64,000 bases of DNA from an uncultured Bacilli bacterium (GCA_947632495.1 CANRPL010000001.1:1-64000), one strand, 5' to 3'. Positions 43,971 through 53,141 are shown, numbered from the stretch's first letter. The notes: generated from the sequence alone by a model not told the origin. Numbers and translations: made by a program.

Positions 43971-43998
43971 AGATAGTAATTAATACTATCTTTTTTAT
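43969..43998 (+). terminator. Terminator overlapping the stop codon
   Basis: AAAGATAGTA (43969-43978), loop ATTAA, TACTATCTTT (43984-43993), T run. The TAA (43968-43970) begins at the 5' arm. Confidence 0.8.
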
Positions 43999-44038
43999 TA
44001 ACTATTAGAAAATAAGCATATAATTTTTTGGTGATAAA

Positions 44039-44473
44039 ATGTTAAATGATGATCAGATTGGTCTTATAATTGAAGCGATGCTTAATAAGTTTAGTGACGT
44101 TTATTTAACACCTAAATATTTTGGATCTTATCCTAATCCTTATGCGGAAGCTCTTTATATGTTTACTAATGGTTATTGCGCCATTTTTGCAGCTAGTTTA
44201 AAAGAGGTTATTCCAAGTAGTGAGTACTATGTATGTAATAAACATATTGTTTTAAAAATAGATGCTGCTTTTTATGATGCGAGGGGATATATCCCATTAG
44301 AAGAACTGGCGAGTGATTTATATCCTATTAATGATATTTTCGAAGTTCCAAGCCTTTTACCATATGATTATTTAACGACGGATAAAGTCAAGTTTTATGA
44401 TGATATGATTAGTTCGATGATAGAAGCAGGAACTTCATACATCAACAAACGTGGCTGGCAAAAATATAAATAA
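44039..44473 (+). CDS. Small papain/NlpC-fold-like protein
   Basis: 144 residues. TNGYCAIFAASLKEV (Cys about 41), KHIVLKIDAAFYDARGYI (His about 65, Asp about 74) match the Cys-His-Asp pattern NGYCxxFAxxL...HxxxxxxxxxxDxxG that I know from small papain-like or NlpC-like proteins found in bacteria and phages. Whether it is a hydrolase is inference. RBS TTGGTGAT with 3 nt spacing. Stands alone between two terminator-bearing units. Confidence 0.6.
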   Translation: MLNDDQIGLIIEAMLNKFSDVYLTPKYFGSYPNPYAEALYMFTNGYCAIFAASLKEVIPSSEYYVCNKHIVLKIDAAFYDARGYIPLEELASDLYPINDIFEVPSLLPYDYLTTDKVKFYDDMISSMIEAGTSYINKRGWQKYK

Positions 44474-44520
44474 TACTTGCATAAACTAATGTATTATAAG
44501 ATAATAATAGTGGTGATAGG

Positions 44521-45054
44521 ATGGATAAAGCATCTTTACGTAAAAAATATTTAATGTTGCGTAGCCAAATTGATAATCGGGATATAAAAGATAAAAATAT
44601 TTATAATAAAGTTATCAATGATGATCATGTTATGAAAGCCGATACTATTTTGACATACGTATCTTACCATAGTGAGGTAGATACATATCAGTTAATTAAT
44701 TATTTTCTTTCACATGGTAAAAAAGTAGCCGTTCCTAAAGTAGAAAGGCATAATTTAGTTTTTTATTATATTAATAGTTTGAATGACTTAAAAAAGGGAA
44801 GTTATGGTATTATGGAACCTACGACGAATGAACCAGTTGCTGATTTAACCAATGCAGTTTCCTTAACACCGGCTCTTTGTTATACGAAAGATGGTAATCG
44901 CCTAGGCTATGGTGGTGGTTATTATGATCGTTACTATGAAAATCATCAACTATTTAAGATAGGATTATGCTACTGCGCTTTAATTGCCAATCATCTACCT
45001 ACTGAGGTAAATGATATTAGAGTTGATTTACTTATAACCGAGGAGGATTTATGA
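44521..45054 (+). CDS. 5-formyltetrahydrofolate cyclo-ligase
   Basis: 177 residues. N-terminal KASLRKKYLMLRSQ, Lys-rich phosphate region HGKKVAVPKVE and the C-terminal signature LGYGGGYYDRYY (about 142) identify this ATP-dependent enzyme of one-carbon metabolism, which returns 5-formyl-THF to the pool as 5,10-methenyl-THF. RBS GTGGTGATAGG. It overlaps the HIT gene by 4 bp. Confidence 0.92.
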   Translation: MDKASLRKKYLMLRSQIDNRDIKDKNIYNKVINDDHVMKADTILTYVSYHSEVDTYQLINYFLSHGKKVAVPKVERHNLVFYYINSLNDLKKGSYGIMEPTTNEPVADLTNAVSLTPALCYTKDGNRLGYGGGYYDRYYENHQLFKIGLCYCALIANHLPTEVNDIRVDLLITEEDL

Positions 45055-45488
45055 TATTATATCAGGGAAAAACATTTGAAATTGTCTTTTGTGAGTGGTG
45101 TCAGGAATTTCCTGGACAATGTATAATTTCATGCTCAAAAGAGGCATTGAGTGATCTTTCAAATGAAGATTGGATAGAGTTAGGGAAATTAGAAAGAGAA
45201 CTTGAAAGGGTTTGTAAAAAAGTTTTTAAGGCGACAATGTTTAATTTTGCTTGTCTTATGAATAATGCTTATCGCGATCACAAAACACCTCACGTTCACT
45301 TTCAGTTCATACCACGTTATCAAGATAGAGTAGTTATTTTAGGTCATACTTATATTGATAGACATTTTGGCTATAATATGTGGAAGTGGGCTTTAAGTAA
45401 ATTTAAAGCTCAAAAAGATATTTTTACCAAAGAAGAAAAATTACAAATGTATAATATGATGAAAGCCGAAATTGAAAACGACCTATAA
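45051..45488 (+). CDS. HIT-superfamily protein with an HxHxQ motif
   Basis: 145 residues. The motif PHVHFQFIPRY (about 80) has the third histidine replaced by Gln, as in the GalT and Ap4A phosphorylase branch of the HIT superfamily, in which the middle His forms the nucleotidyl intermediate. The N-terminal half has CQEFPGQCIIS. Coupled to 5-formyl-THF cyclo-ligase (ATGA overlap). The end crosses the tail of the convergent membrane-protein gene by 6 bp. Confidence 0.78.
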   Translation: MILYQGKTFEIVFCEWCQEFPGQCIISCSKEALSDLSNEDWIELGKLERELERVCKKVFKATMFNFACLMNNAYRDHKTPHVHFQFIPRYQDRVVILGHTYIDRHFGYNMWKWALSKFKAQKDIFTKEEKLQMYNMMKAEIENDL

Positions 45489-45510
45489 GGCCGTTTCTTT
45501 TTTGGTAAAA
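45476..45510. terminator. Terminator across two convergent gene ends
   Basis: AAACGACC (45476-45483) and GGCCGTTT (45489-45496) pair with one mismatch, then T run. It includes the stop codons of both the HIT gene and the minus-strand membrane-protein gene. Confidence 0.65.
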
Positions 45511-46391
45511 TTAATTTTATAGAAAAGAATTGATAAGATACTTATAATAGCAGAACTAAAGAAGAATATCCATAAAGTACTAGTAATTGAAGATAAGATA
45601 TAAGGAATAACCTCTTGTAAAGATGACATATCTTTACTAAAATTATTTATTATTGGCATAACAACAAATTTCGCCACTAAAAGGAGTAGGGCATAGATAG
45701 TTGAAATAACAAAGATATATTTGGCCCATTTTTTAGCTTTAAGATTTAAGATAATAAGAATCATTAACAATATTACCGCACCGCCAATTAATAAATATGA
45801 TGTTTGGGGGTTAGTTACCGTTACAATAACATTGGTTACATCTTTTAATGTAAGACTTTTATAAACGATAATCTCTTCTTGTTTAACATCGTGCATTAAA
45901 TCTTTAGCTTTAGGTAGAAGACTAATAATATCATCACCATGTTTATCGATATATTTATCGACACTTTCTTTATTTTTTTCAATAAAGTCTTTACCCCAAG
46001 ATGGCATTTCTTCTTTGATAATAGGTACATTTTTATTTATTAAATTTTTAATATCTTCTTTAGTAATAGGTATTTCTTCGTCACTACCTAAAAGATAAGA
46101 GGTTGCGTTAGCGACATAGATACCGATGAAATCTTTGGTGCCTTCAGAGTTAGCTATTTTATCAAAAGTTTTATCAGATATACCTAGAAAGCCTAAAGCT
46201 TCTTTAATAATATCTGTAAAACTTATTTTATCCATTATTTGTTTACCTAGCCCTTCATCTACTTCTATCTTTGTTACTATTTTTCTGATATAGGTTGGCC
46301 TAAATTCTTTTTTAGCGACTCTAACAAAGGTAAAAGCTAATATATCAACCATAATTAAAAGACTAAGTAAGATACTAATTATTTTTTTCAT
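45483..46391 (-). CDS. Membrane protein with large external domain, unknown
   Basis: 302 residues. An N-terminal helix (ISILLSLLIMVDILAF), then about 165 mostly helical residues outside the membrane, and three C-terminal helices (starting near 200, 225 and 270). The layout is similar to integral membrane proteins that anchor an extracellular helical bundle. No known family. RBS GGGAGTGAT. It is alone on the minus strand in this stretch. Confidence 0.78.
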   Translation of the reverse strand: MKKIISILLSLLIMVDILAFTFVRVAKKEFRPTYIRKIVTKIEVDEGLGKQIMDKISFTDIIKEALGFLGISDKTFDKIANSEGTKDFIGIYVANATSYLLGSDEEIPITKEDIKNLINKNVPIIKEEMPSWGKDFIEKNKESVDKYIDKHGDDIISLLPKAKDLMHDVKQEEIIVYKSLTLKDVTNVIVTVTNPQTSYLLIGGAVILLMILIILNLKAKKWAKYIFVISTIYALLLLVAKFVVMPIINNFSKDMSSLQEVIPYILSSITSTLWIFFFSSAIISILSILFYKINFTKKETAL

Positions 46392-46502
46392 TAAATCACT
46401 CCCATGTTTTTTTCATAATAACATACAAATCATTTAGTGTAAAGATAATTTGAAAAAAAGAAATATGTATGTTAATATAGACGATAATTTTAGGTGATAA
46501 AA

Positions 46503-47765
46503 ATGAGTCTTATCGTTAAAGAAGAAGGAGAGATTAACTTTTTATCCACAGTTGAGCTCTTCATTAGTTTAGTCGTTTTTAGAATGCGTTTAGAGAAAGC
46601 TAACCTTCCTCGATTTAATATTGCTTTTTCTAAAGAAGGATTATCTTTTCTTGAAGACATTAAAGATAATTGCCCGCCTTTTCATGATTGGCCAATTAAA
46701 AGTCGTGACATTGATCGCATAAAAGAGTTTAATCCCGATCTTCCAACTATTATGGTCAAAAATCATTATCTTTTTTTCTTTAACATGTATAAGTTATCCC
46801 TTAATTATATTGCTTATCAACATCATTATAGCGAAAGATCAGCTGATGCTTTACAAATTGATTTATTAGAAAAAATATGGCTTCGTATGATACCCAATGA
46901 TTTAAACAATATTGAAGACTTTTTATATCGTGAAGCCAAAGCTTATCAAGATGATACTTTTCGCTTTATTGATGATTGGACTAAAGTTGGTACTCTTTTA
47001 AACTATGATATCAAAGTTAAAAATACTTCCGGTACGTTATATGATGAAAATGTAAATGAGATGCATATTAGAATATATGATGGTGATGAATACCATAGTT
47101 TACCAAGAATTCATTATGATGTTATCGGTGATACGTGCTATATCGGGGCTATTCAATCGGAAAAAGATGATACTCATTATTTAAAGGATTTTAAACGAAT
47201 GCTTTATCGTTTAAATAATCAGGTCTTTGATAGTGAAAGTAAAGAGTACCATGCTTATAAAAAGGGAGAAAGTGATTATTATCCCGAAAATATCAGTGAT
47301 GTACATCCTAACTTTATTATGGCTTTAACTATATTTTTTGACTTATTATCATCCCAGGGAATAACTAAAGTAAAGGTACCTTTTCTCCACGTTTTATCAT
47401 ATGACCATCACCATCTTTTGAGTCAGGAATATGAAAAATATTTTACGCAAATGCATGGCTCTTATGAAATGTATGCCCATAAGAGTAAAGAAGAGTTAAA
47501 AAGACTTTTTGCTTATGATAATTATGAATATGAGACCTTTATGGCAAATAAGAAGTTATATGATCATTATGTGGGTAAAGAAGATTTTATAAGTAGAGCT
47601 AAAACAGAAAATTTAATTCGTCTTTTTCGAAGAATGCAATTTCACTTTCCAGATATTGTCATTAAAACAGAGACACCATTAGAAGGGGATTATATGATAT
47701 TATATATTCCAGTTAATAGTAAGACAAAACAAATAAGTAAACAATTAATTAAAAAATCTTCCTAA
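46503..47765 (+). CDS. Paralogous family B, copy 2 (unknown function)
   Basis: 420 residues, start ATG 46503 after AGGTGATAA. About 100 residues longer than copy 1 at 40339. Shared blocks are listed there; unique to this copy are a PPFHDWPIK stretch near 65 and HVLSYDHHHLL near 300. Cytosolic. No catalytic motif recognised. Six kilobases from its paralogue on the same strand. Confidence 0.82.
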   Translation: MSLIVKEEGEINFLSTVELFISLVVFRMRLEKANLPRFNIAFSKEGLSFLEDIKDNCPPFHDWPIKSRDIDRIKEFNPDLPTIMVKNHYLFFFNMYKLSLNYIAYQHHYSERSADALQIDLLEKIWLRMIPNDLNNIEDFLYREAKAYQDDTFRFIDDWTKVGTLLNYDIKVKNTSGTLYDENVNEMHIRIYDGDEYHSLPRIHYDVIGDTCYIGAIQSEKDDTHYLKDFKRMLYRLNNQVFDSESKEYHAYKKGESDYYPENISDVHPNFIMALTIFFDLLSSQGITKVKVPFLHVLSYDHHHLLSQEYEKYFTQMHGSYEMYAHKSKEELKRLFAYDNYEYETFMANKKLYDHYVGKEDFISRAKTENLIRLFRRMQFHFPDIVIKTETPLEGDYMILYIPVNSKTKQISKQLIKKSS

Positions 47766-47810
47766 AAAATGTGTTATAATGAATATGATAAGATTCTAGG
47801 AGGTTATGAT

Positions 47811-48188
47811 ATGAACTGTCCAATATGTGGATTTAATAATATGCCAGGTAATGTTAATTGCGCTAATTGCGGTAATGCATTACCTAATAATCAAGGAGCG
47901 CCTTTAGGTAGTATAACAATAATTAGACCAAATAATTTTTTTGGATCTCTTGTCGATTATGACGTTTTTGTTGATGGCTATCTTTTAGGAAGTGTACCTA
48001 ATGGAACACAAGTTGTCTTTCCACTATACTATGGTAATCATCAAGTCGAAATTAAGCAGGGGATGAATAGTGGTACGCAAAATATCACTATCAGTAATGA
48101 TGAACGTCATTTAGTATTTGAATGTCCAATTAAAGTTGGCTTTTGGAAATCGACTATTTTATTTAATTTTATTAGTTTTCATAATTAA
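47811..48188 (+). CDS. Zinc-ribbon protein with PEGA-like domain
   Basis: 125 residues. CPICGF...CANCGN at residues 3-23 form a zinc ribbon; a linker leads to a beta-rich PEGA-like domain (SITIIRPNNFFGSLVDYDVF, VDGYLLGSVPNGTQVVFPL, YYGNHQVEIKQG). In related genomes this pair of modules occurs in small cytosolic or membrane-associated proteins with no assigned role. Start ATG after AGGAGG; extended -10 TGTTATAAT ends at 47780. The gene ends inside a terminator. Confidence 0.78.
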   Translation: MNCPICGFNNMPGNVNCANCGNALPNNQGAPLGSITIIRPNNFFGSLVDYDVFVDGYLLGSVPNGTQVVFPLYYGNHQVEIKQGMNSGTQNITISNDERHLVFECPIKVGFWKSTILFNFISFHN

Positions 48189-48213
48189 ATATTCTGTAAA
48201 GAATATTTTTTAT
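48187..48213 (+). terminator. Terminator overlapping the stop codon
   Basis: AAATATTCT (48187-48195), loop GTAA, AGAATATTT (48200-48208), T run. The TAA (48186-48188) begins one base before it. Confidence 0.8.
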
Positions 48214-48247
48214 TTTTATATCTTATTAAAAAAATGTTAAAAACATA

Positions 48248-48276
48248 TTGACAAATATTTTTGTTTTTAATATAAT
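48248..48276 (+). promoter_or_regulatory. Promoter of the pncA operon
   Basis: TTGACA (48248-48253), 17 bp, TATAAT (48271-48276). A full consensus promoter, unlike the extended -10 type used elsewhere in the window; nearly the same as the nadD promoter at 61516 (TTGACA-17-TATAAT, with TTTTTAA just before the -10). Confidence 0.85.
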
Positions 48277-48286
48277 GTTAGTAACA
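48276..48286. promoter_or_regulatory. Candidate NrtR operator
   Basis: TGTTAGTAACA, an 11 bp inverted repeat (5-1-5), overlaps the last base of the -10 box and covers the expected transcription start. The same TGTTAnTAACA stands at the same place in the nadD promoter. Confidence 0.6.
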
Positions 48287-48352
48287 AGAGATAAAACTCT
48301 TTAAAATTTTATTTTTAGTTATTAATAGAATGATAATAAGAGGAGGAATATT

Positions 48353-49018
48353 ATGATAAAAAATAAAATGCAAAAGGTAGAAATAAAGGATATTGAGGAG
48401 TTAGTTATTGCGGTTGATTTAGTAAATGGCTTTGTTAAAGAAGGCGCGTTAGCTGATCCATATATTCAACATATTGTACCAGCGGCCAAGAAATATATGC
48501 AGGATGCTTTAACCGATGAGCATAAAGCGGTAGCGGTTATCCGTGAAAATCACACAAAAGAGGCGATGGAGTTTAAAAATTATCCACCTCACTGTTTAGC
48601 AGGTACTTGGGAAGCAGCTTTGATTATTGAATTAGTACAGTTAGAACCATATTGTTATGAGTTCTTTAAAAATTCAACATGTGCGATGTGGGCACCAGGC
48701 TTTTTAGAATTTATTAAAGAGGTTATTAAAAACCCTAAATTTAGAAAGTTTACTATTGTCGGTTGTTGTACCGATATATGTGTTATGGATGTAGCTATAC
48801 CACTTAAGAAGTTATGTGATGAGTTAGATATTGACATCGATGTCGTCGTTCCGAAAGAAGCTGTTGAAACATATGAGACGAAACCTAATGTTTATGATGG
48901 AGATAAGCTTATTGAAGTAGGTATTCACGATCGTCAAGAATATAATGACATGGCTTTTAAGTTTATGATGCAAGCTGGGGTTAAAATAGAAGAACCAAAA
49001 GTAAAGGTATATCACTAG
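48353..49018 (+). CDS. pncA: Nicotinamidase (isochorismatase-fold)
   Basis: 221 residues. Catalytic triad of the isochorismatase family: Asp in VIAVDLVNGF (about 25), Lys in the KNSTCAMW region (about 103) and Cys in VGCCTDICVMD (about 143). Metal-binding residues lie in between. It deamidates nicotinamide to nicotinate, which the next gene product (PncB) uses; this neighbourhood is what singles out nicotinamidase from other family members. A ~70 nt leader follows the promoter; RBS AGGAGG. First gene of pncA-pncB-nudix-nadE. Confidence 0.9.
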   Translation: MIKNKMQKVEIKDIEELVIAVDLVNGFVKEGALADPYIQHIVPAAKKYMQDALTDEHKAVAVIRENHTKEAMEFKNYPPHCLAGTWEAALIIELVQLEPYCYEFFKNSTCAMWAPGFLEFIKEVIKNPKFRKFTIVGCCTDICVMDVAIPLKKLCDELDIDIDVVVPKEAVETYETKPNVYDGDKLIEVGIHDRQEYNDMAFKFMMQAGVKIEEPKVKVYH

Positions 49019-49039
49019 TTAGTAGAAAGAAGGAATATT

Positions 49040-50623
49040 ATGAGTAAAGATAAAAGTGTTATGGATTTAATGAGTGTTGAAGATGTTAAAAAGATGATTG
49101 ATATGACTGATGAAAGTATTAAGACTTGGCAAGATCTAAAGGAGGCTATCTTAAAAAGGCAAAAACCTAATTTAACCATGTTAGTTGATTTTTATGAATT
49201 TACCATGTCACAAACTTTCTTTGATACGGGAGAATATCAAACGAAAGCTTACTTTGATGTTTTCTTCCGTAATCACGAATTTGGTAGTGGTTATACTATC
49301 AGTTCAGGTTTAGCAGAAATTGTTGATTATGTTAAAAACTTTCATTTTACTAAAGGGGATATTGACTATTTAAGAAGGTCGGGTCAGTTTACTGAAGAGT
49401 TCTTAACTTATCTCAAAGATTTACATTTTACAGGAGATATCTGGGCAGTACCGGATGGTACACCAATTTTCCCTAATGAACCAGTTATCACAGTTCATGC
49501 CAATGTTATTGAGGCCCAACTATTAGAGACTTTGTTGTTAGCTTACTTTAATCATGGTAGTCTAATTGCGACAGCGACAAAAAGACTTTCTAGTGCAGCT
49601 AGTCCATTAAAGATAGCTGATTTTGGAGCTCGTCGTGGCCATGGAGAGTCTGTTACGCAGGGATCACGTCATGCAGCTATTGGAGGCTTTTCTAGTACAT
49701 CTAATGTTTTAGCAGCTGAAACTTACAATCTTATTCCATCAGGAACGATGGCTCATTCTTTAGTTGAATTTTATGGTAATGACTATGATGCTTTTATGGC
49801 TTATGCTAAATCTAATCCTTATAATTTTGTAGCTTTAGTTGATACTTTTAGTACGTTATATAGCGGTCTACCAGCAGCTATCAAAGTAGCTGATGAGTTT
49901 TTAACTCCTAATGGTTATCCTTTTAAAGGTATTAGAATTGATAGTGGGGATTTAACTTATCTAGCTAATGAAGCTCGTAAAATATTAGATGCTGCCGGAT
50001 ACCCTGATACTAAAATATTTGTCACTAATGGTTTGGATGAGGAGCATATTCGTCAGTTAAAACAAGTTGGTGCACCTATTGATAATCTAGGTGTTGGCGA
50101 TAATGCTATCGCCCCTAAAGCTAGACTTGGTGGTGTATATAAATTAGTTGCGGTTGATCAAGATGGAGTGGCCAGCCCTCGTATTAAGTTAAGTGATTCA
50201 GAGGTTAAAATTACTAATCCTGGGTATAAAAAAGTATATCGTTTCTATGACCAAAAGACCGGTTATGCTTTGGGTGATGTCATCGCTTTAGCAACCGAAA
50301 ATATTCCTTTAGATGGCTATACTTTAATCTCACCAGTTCACGAATGGCGTCGTAAAGAATTATCTAACTATAGAGTTCGTGAATTACAAGTACCTATCTT
50401 CTTAAATGGTAAACTTGTCTACGATGTGCCTGAAACATTAGATAGTGCCAATTATTGTGCTGAAGAATTCGCTACTATATATCCTGAAATTAAACAGGCA
50501 GCTAGTCCATATGAGTATATTGTCGATTTAAGTGAACCTTTACTTAAATTAAAAAAGCAGATGATTAAAGAACATAAAGATGAAGTTGAAAAGCAAAAAA
50601 AGATAGGACAGTATCATGCGTAG
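49040..50623 (+). CDS. pncB: Nicotinate phosphoribosyltransferase
   Basis: 527 residues. Recognisable blocks: DFYEFTMSQTFFDTG, FFRNHEFGSGYTISSGL, DFGARRGHG (His of the phosphoribosyl site), GTMAHSLVEFYG and FKGIRIDSGDLTYLA. Makes nicotinate mononucleotide from nicotinate and PRPP. RBS AAGAAGG; 21 nt after pncA. Ends overlapping the NUDIX gene by 8 bp. Confidence 0.94.
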   Translation: MSKDKSVMDLMSVEDVKKMIDMTDESIKTWQDLKEAILKRQKPNLTMLVDFYEFTMSQTFFDTGEYQTKAYFDVFFRNHEFGSGYTISSGLAEIVDYVKNFHFTKGDIDYLRRSGQFTEEFLTYLKDLHFTGDIWAVPDGTPIFPNEPVITVHANVIEAQLLETLLLAYFNHGSLIATATKRLSSAASPLKIADFGARRGHGESVTQGSRHAAIGGFSSTSNVLAAETYNLIPSGTMAHSLVEFYGNDYDAFMAYAKSNPYNFVALVDTFSTLYSGLPAAIKVADEFLTPNGYPFKGIRIDSGDLTYLANEARKILDAAGYPDTKIFVTNGLDEEHIRQLKQVGAPIDNLGVGDNAIAPKARLGGVYKLVAVDQDGVASPRIKLSDSEVKITNPGYKKVYRFYDQKTGYALGDVIALATENIPLDGYTLISPVHEWRRKELSNYRVRELQVPIFLNGKLVYDVPETLDSANYCAEEFATIYPEIKQAASPYEYIVDLSEPLLKLKKQMIKEHKDEVEKQKKIGQYHA

Positions 50624-51218
50624 AGAAAAATTAGATGAATTACATTCTTATTTAGAAGAATTAAAGACAGTAAAGAAAGTACCTTTACCGGATTTTAAAT
50701 CAAAGAAAGCATTTTTGACTAGTTCATTTTATGAATGCCATTTAAATTGTGGTAAAATAATTATTAGAGAAAGATTACTAATCAATAAAAAAAGAGGCGA
50801 TGCCGCTGTCATTTTAGCTTTAACCCATAATGATGAAGTATTTCTTAATGTTGAACCACGAGTTCACACTGATGAAACTGTCACTTTAGCGTTACCTGCT
50901 GGATACATTGAAGCTGGTGAAAAACCTAGTGTGGCAGCCGAAAGGGAATTATGTGAAGAATTGGGTGTCACGGCAGACAAGTTAATTTTACTAGATGAAG
51001 CTTATCCTATGGAGGGTATCTCATCAGCTAAAAATTATCTGTTTTTAGCTTTAGGAAGTGAACAAAATAGAGCCCAAAAGTTAGATGAAAGTGAAATCAT
51101 AAGACCCTTTAAGTGTACTTTTGATGAAATGTTAGAGTTAGATGCCATGGGGTATTTTAAATCACTTAATAGTAAGCTTACAATTGAAAGAGCTAAACAA
51201 TATTTAAAAAGGAGGTAG
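50616..51218 (+). CDS. NUDIX hydrolase (ADP-ribose pyrophosphatase type)
   Basis: 200 residues. Intact Nudix box GYIEAGEKPSVAAERELCEELG (about residue 88-109) with the REUXEE glutamates. The upstream alpha/beta layout resembles ADP-ribose diphosphatases. In the NAD operon it would break down ADP-ribose or oxidised nucleotides. Overlaps pncB by 8 bp and ends 3 nt before nadE. Substrate is inferred from context. Confidence 0.85.
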   Translation: MRREKLDELHSYLEELKTVKKVPLPDFKSKKAFLTSSFYECHLNCGKIIIRERLLINKKRGDAAVILALTHNDEVFLNVEPRVHTDETVTLALPAGYIEAGEKPSVAAERELCEELGVTADKLILLDEAYPMEGISSAKNYLFLALGSEQNRAQKLDESEIIRPFKCTFDEMLELDAMGYFKSLNSKLTIERAKQYLKRR

Positions 51219-51221
51219 TTT

Positions 51222-53141
51222 ATGTTAAAACAATATGGTTATGTAAGGGTAGGGGCCATAGTCCCAGAGCTTAAAGTCGGCAATGTATCATTTAATGTTG
51301 ATGAAATAATTAAGCAAATTAAAAAAGCTGATAAAGAAGGAGTTCAAATAGTAACTTTACCGGAGCTATCAATAACGGGATATTCTTGTGGTGATTTATT
51401 TCATCAGGATGTTTTACTTACGGCTTCGCTTCAGGGATTAAAGAAAATTATAAAGGAAACAGCTAATCTAGATATTATATCTATCATCGGTATGCCTTTA
51501 AGTCTCGATAATCAACTTTTTAATACGGGTGTAGTTATTAATAAAGGTAAAGTATTAGGTGTCGTACCTAAAACATATATTCCTAACTATGAGGAATTTT
51601 ATGAAAAAAGATGGTTTCAATCTAGTTTAAATGCGATTAGTAATACGATTACCCTTTTTGATGAAGAAGTTCCTTTTGGTATCGATTTATTATTTAGAGA
51701 TAAAGTCGATAAAAATATCTGTTTCGCTATTGAGGTATGTGAAGACTTATGGAGTGTAACACCACCTAGTAATGAGCATACATTAGCTGGAGCAAGTATG
51801 ATCTTTAATTTATCAGCTAGTAATGATATTATCGGTAAATATGAGTATCGTAAAAATCTTGTTATGATGCAATCAGCTAAAACTAAATGTGCTTATATCT
51901 ATGCTTCAGCCGGAATTAACGAGTCGACAACTGATGTAGTCTTTTCTGGGCATGCGCTAATATCTGAATTAGGTAATCAACTAGTTGAAAATGAACGCTT
52001 CCTTTTTACTAGTCGAATTATTATGAGCGATATTGATATTAGTAAGATTATGAATGATCGCCATAAAGACATTAGTTATATGGGGATTAAACCATATCTA
52101 AATCATCGTGTTATTCCAATTGAAATAAATGATGATAACACTAATTTATTACGCGAATATAGTATGTATCCTTTCGTACCAAATAATGAAGAAGAAAGAA
52201 ATAACCGCTGCTTTGAAATATTTAATATTCAAGCTAGTGGTCTTGCTAAAAGATTAAAACATACGGGCTTTAAGAAAGCTGTTATTGGTGTATCAGGCGG
52301 TTTAGATTCTACTTTAGCGTTACTTATCATTGTTGAAGCATTTAAAAAGTTAGATCTTCCTAATGAAAATATTATCGCTATAACGATGCCTGGTTTTGGT
52401 ACTACTGATCGTACTTATCAAAACGCCATTAACTTGATTAACAAAATTGGTGCTACTTTAAAAGAAATCAATATTAAAGAATCTTGCCTTATCCATTTTA
52501 AAGATATTAATCAGGATCCTAATAACTATGATGTTACTTATGAAAATGCTCAAGCTCGTGAACGTACGCAAATACTTATGGATGTAGCTAATAAAGAAGG
52601 GGGATTGGTAATTGGTACTGGCGATTTATCCGAATTAGCTTTAGGTTGGTGTACATATAATGGCGATCATATGAGTATGTATGCTGTTAATACCTCTATA
52701 CCTAAAACACTTGTTAGATATTTAGTTAAATGGATTGCTGATACCCATGATGATGCTAAAGATATCGTCTATGATATTTTAGCTACCCCCATTAGCCCAG
52801 AGTTACTTCCTCCTGATGAAAAAGGTAATATTACCCAAATGACGGAAAATACAGTTGGGCCTTATATCTTACATGATTTCTTCTTATATCATTTCTTTAG
52901 ATATGGAGCGTCACCTAAAAAGATATATTTATTAGCTAAAAAGACATTTAAAGATATGTATTCAGATGATGAGATTAAGAAGTGGTTAACTTTCTTCTTA
53001 AAACGTTTCTTTAATCAACAGTTTAAAAGAAATTGTCTACCTGATGGTCCTAAAGTAGGTACTATATCTTTATCACCTAGAGGTGATCTTAGAATGCCGA
53101 GTGATGGGGATGTAAGTATTTGGCTTGATGATATCTCCTAA
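51222..53141 (+). CDS. nadE: Glutamine-dependent NAD(+) synthase
   Basis: 639 residues, two domains. N-terminal nitrilase-fold glutaminase with Glu (TLPELSITGY, about 46), Lys (VPKTYIPNYEEFYE, about 112) and Cys (IEVCEDLW, about 176). C-terminal synthetase with the P-loop GVSGGLDST (about 357) and TGDLSELALGW. It amidates nicotinate adenine dinucleotide to NAD. RBS GGAGG 5 nt before ATG. Last gene of the operon; a terminator follows. Confidence 0.95.
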   Translation: MLKQYGYVRVGAIVPELKVGNVSFNVDEIIKQIKKADKEGVQIVTLPELSITGYSCGDLFHQDVLLTASLQGLKKIIKETANLDIISIIGMPLSLDNQLFNTGVVINKGKVLGVVPKTYIPNYEEFYEKRWFQSSLNAISNTITLFDEEVPFGIDLLFRDKVDKNICFAIEVCEDLWSVTPPSNEHTLAGASMIFNLSASNDIIGKYEYRKNLVMMQSAKTKCAYIYASAGINESTTDVVFSGHALISELGNQLVENERFLFTSRIIMSDIDISKIMNDRHKDISYMGIKPYLNHRVIPIEINDDNTNLLREYSMYPFVPNNEEERNNRCFEIFNIQASGLAKRLKHTGFKKAVIGVSGGLDSTLALLIIVEAFKKLDLPNENIIAITMPGFGTTDRTYQNAINLINKIGATLKEINIKESCLIHFKDINQDPNNYDVTYENAQARERTQILMDVANKEGGLVIGTGDLSELALGWCTYNGDHMSMYAVNTSIPKTLVRYLVKWIADTHDDAKDIVYDILATPISPELLPPDEKGNITQMTENTVGPYILHDFFLYHFFRYGASPKKIYLLAKKTFKDMYSDDEIKKWLTFFLKRFFNQQFKRNCLPDGPKVGTISLSPRGDLRMPSDGDVSIWLDDIS

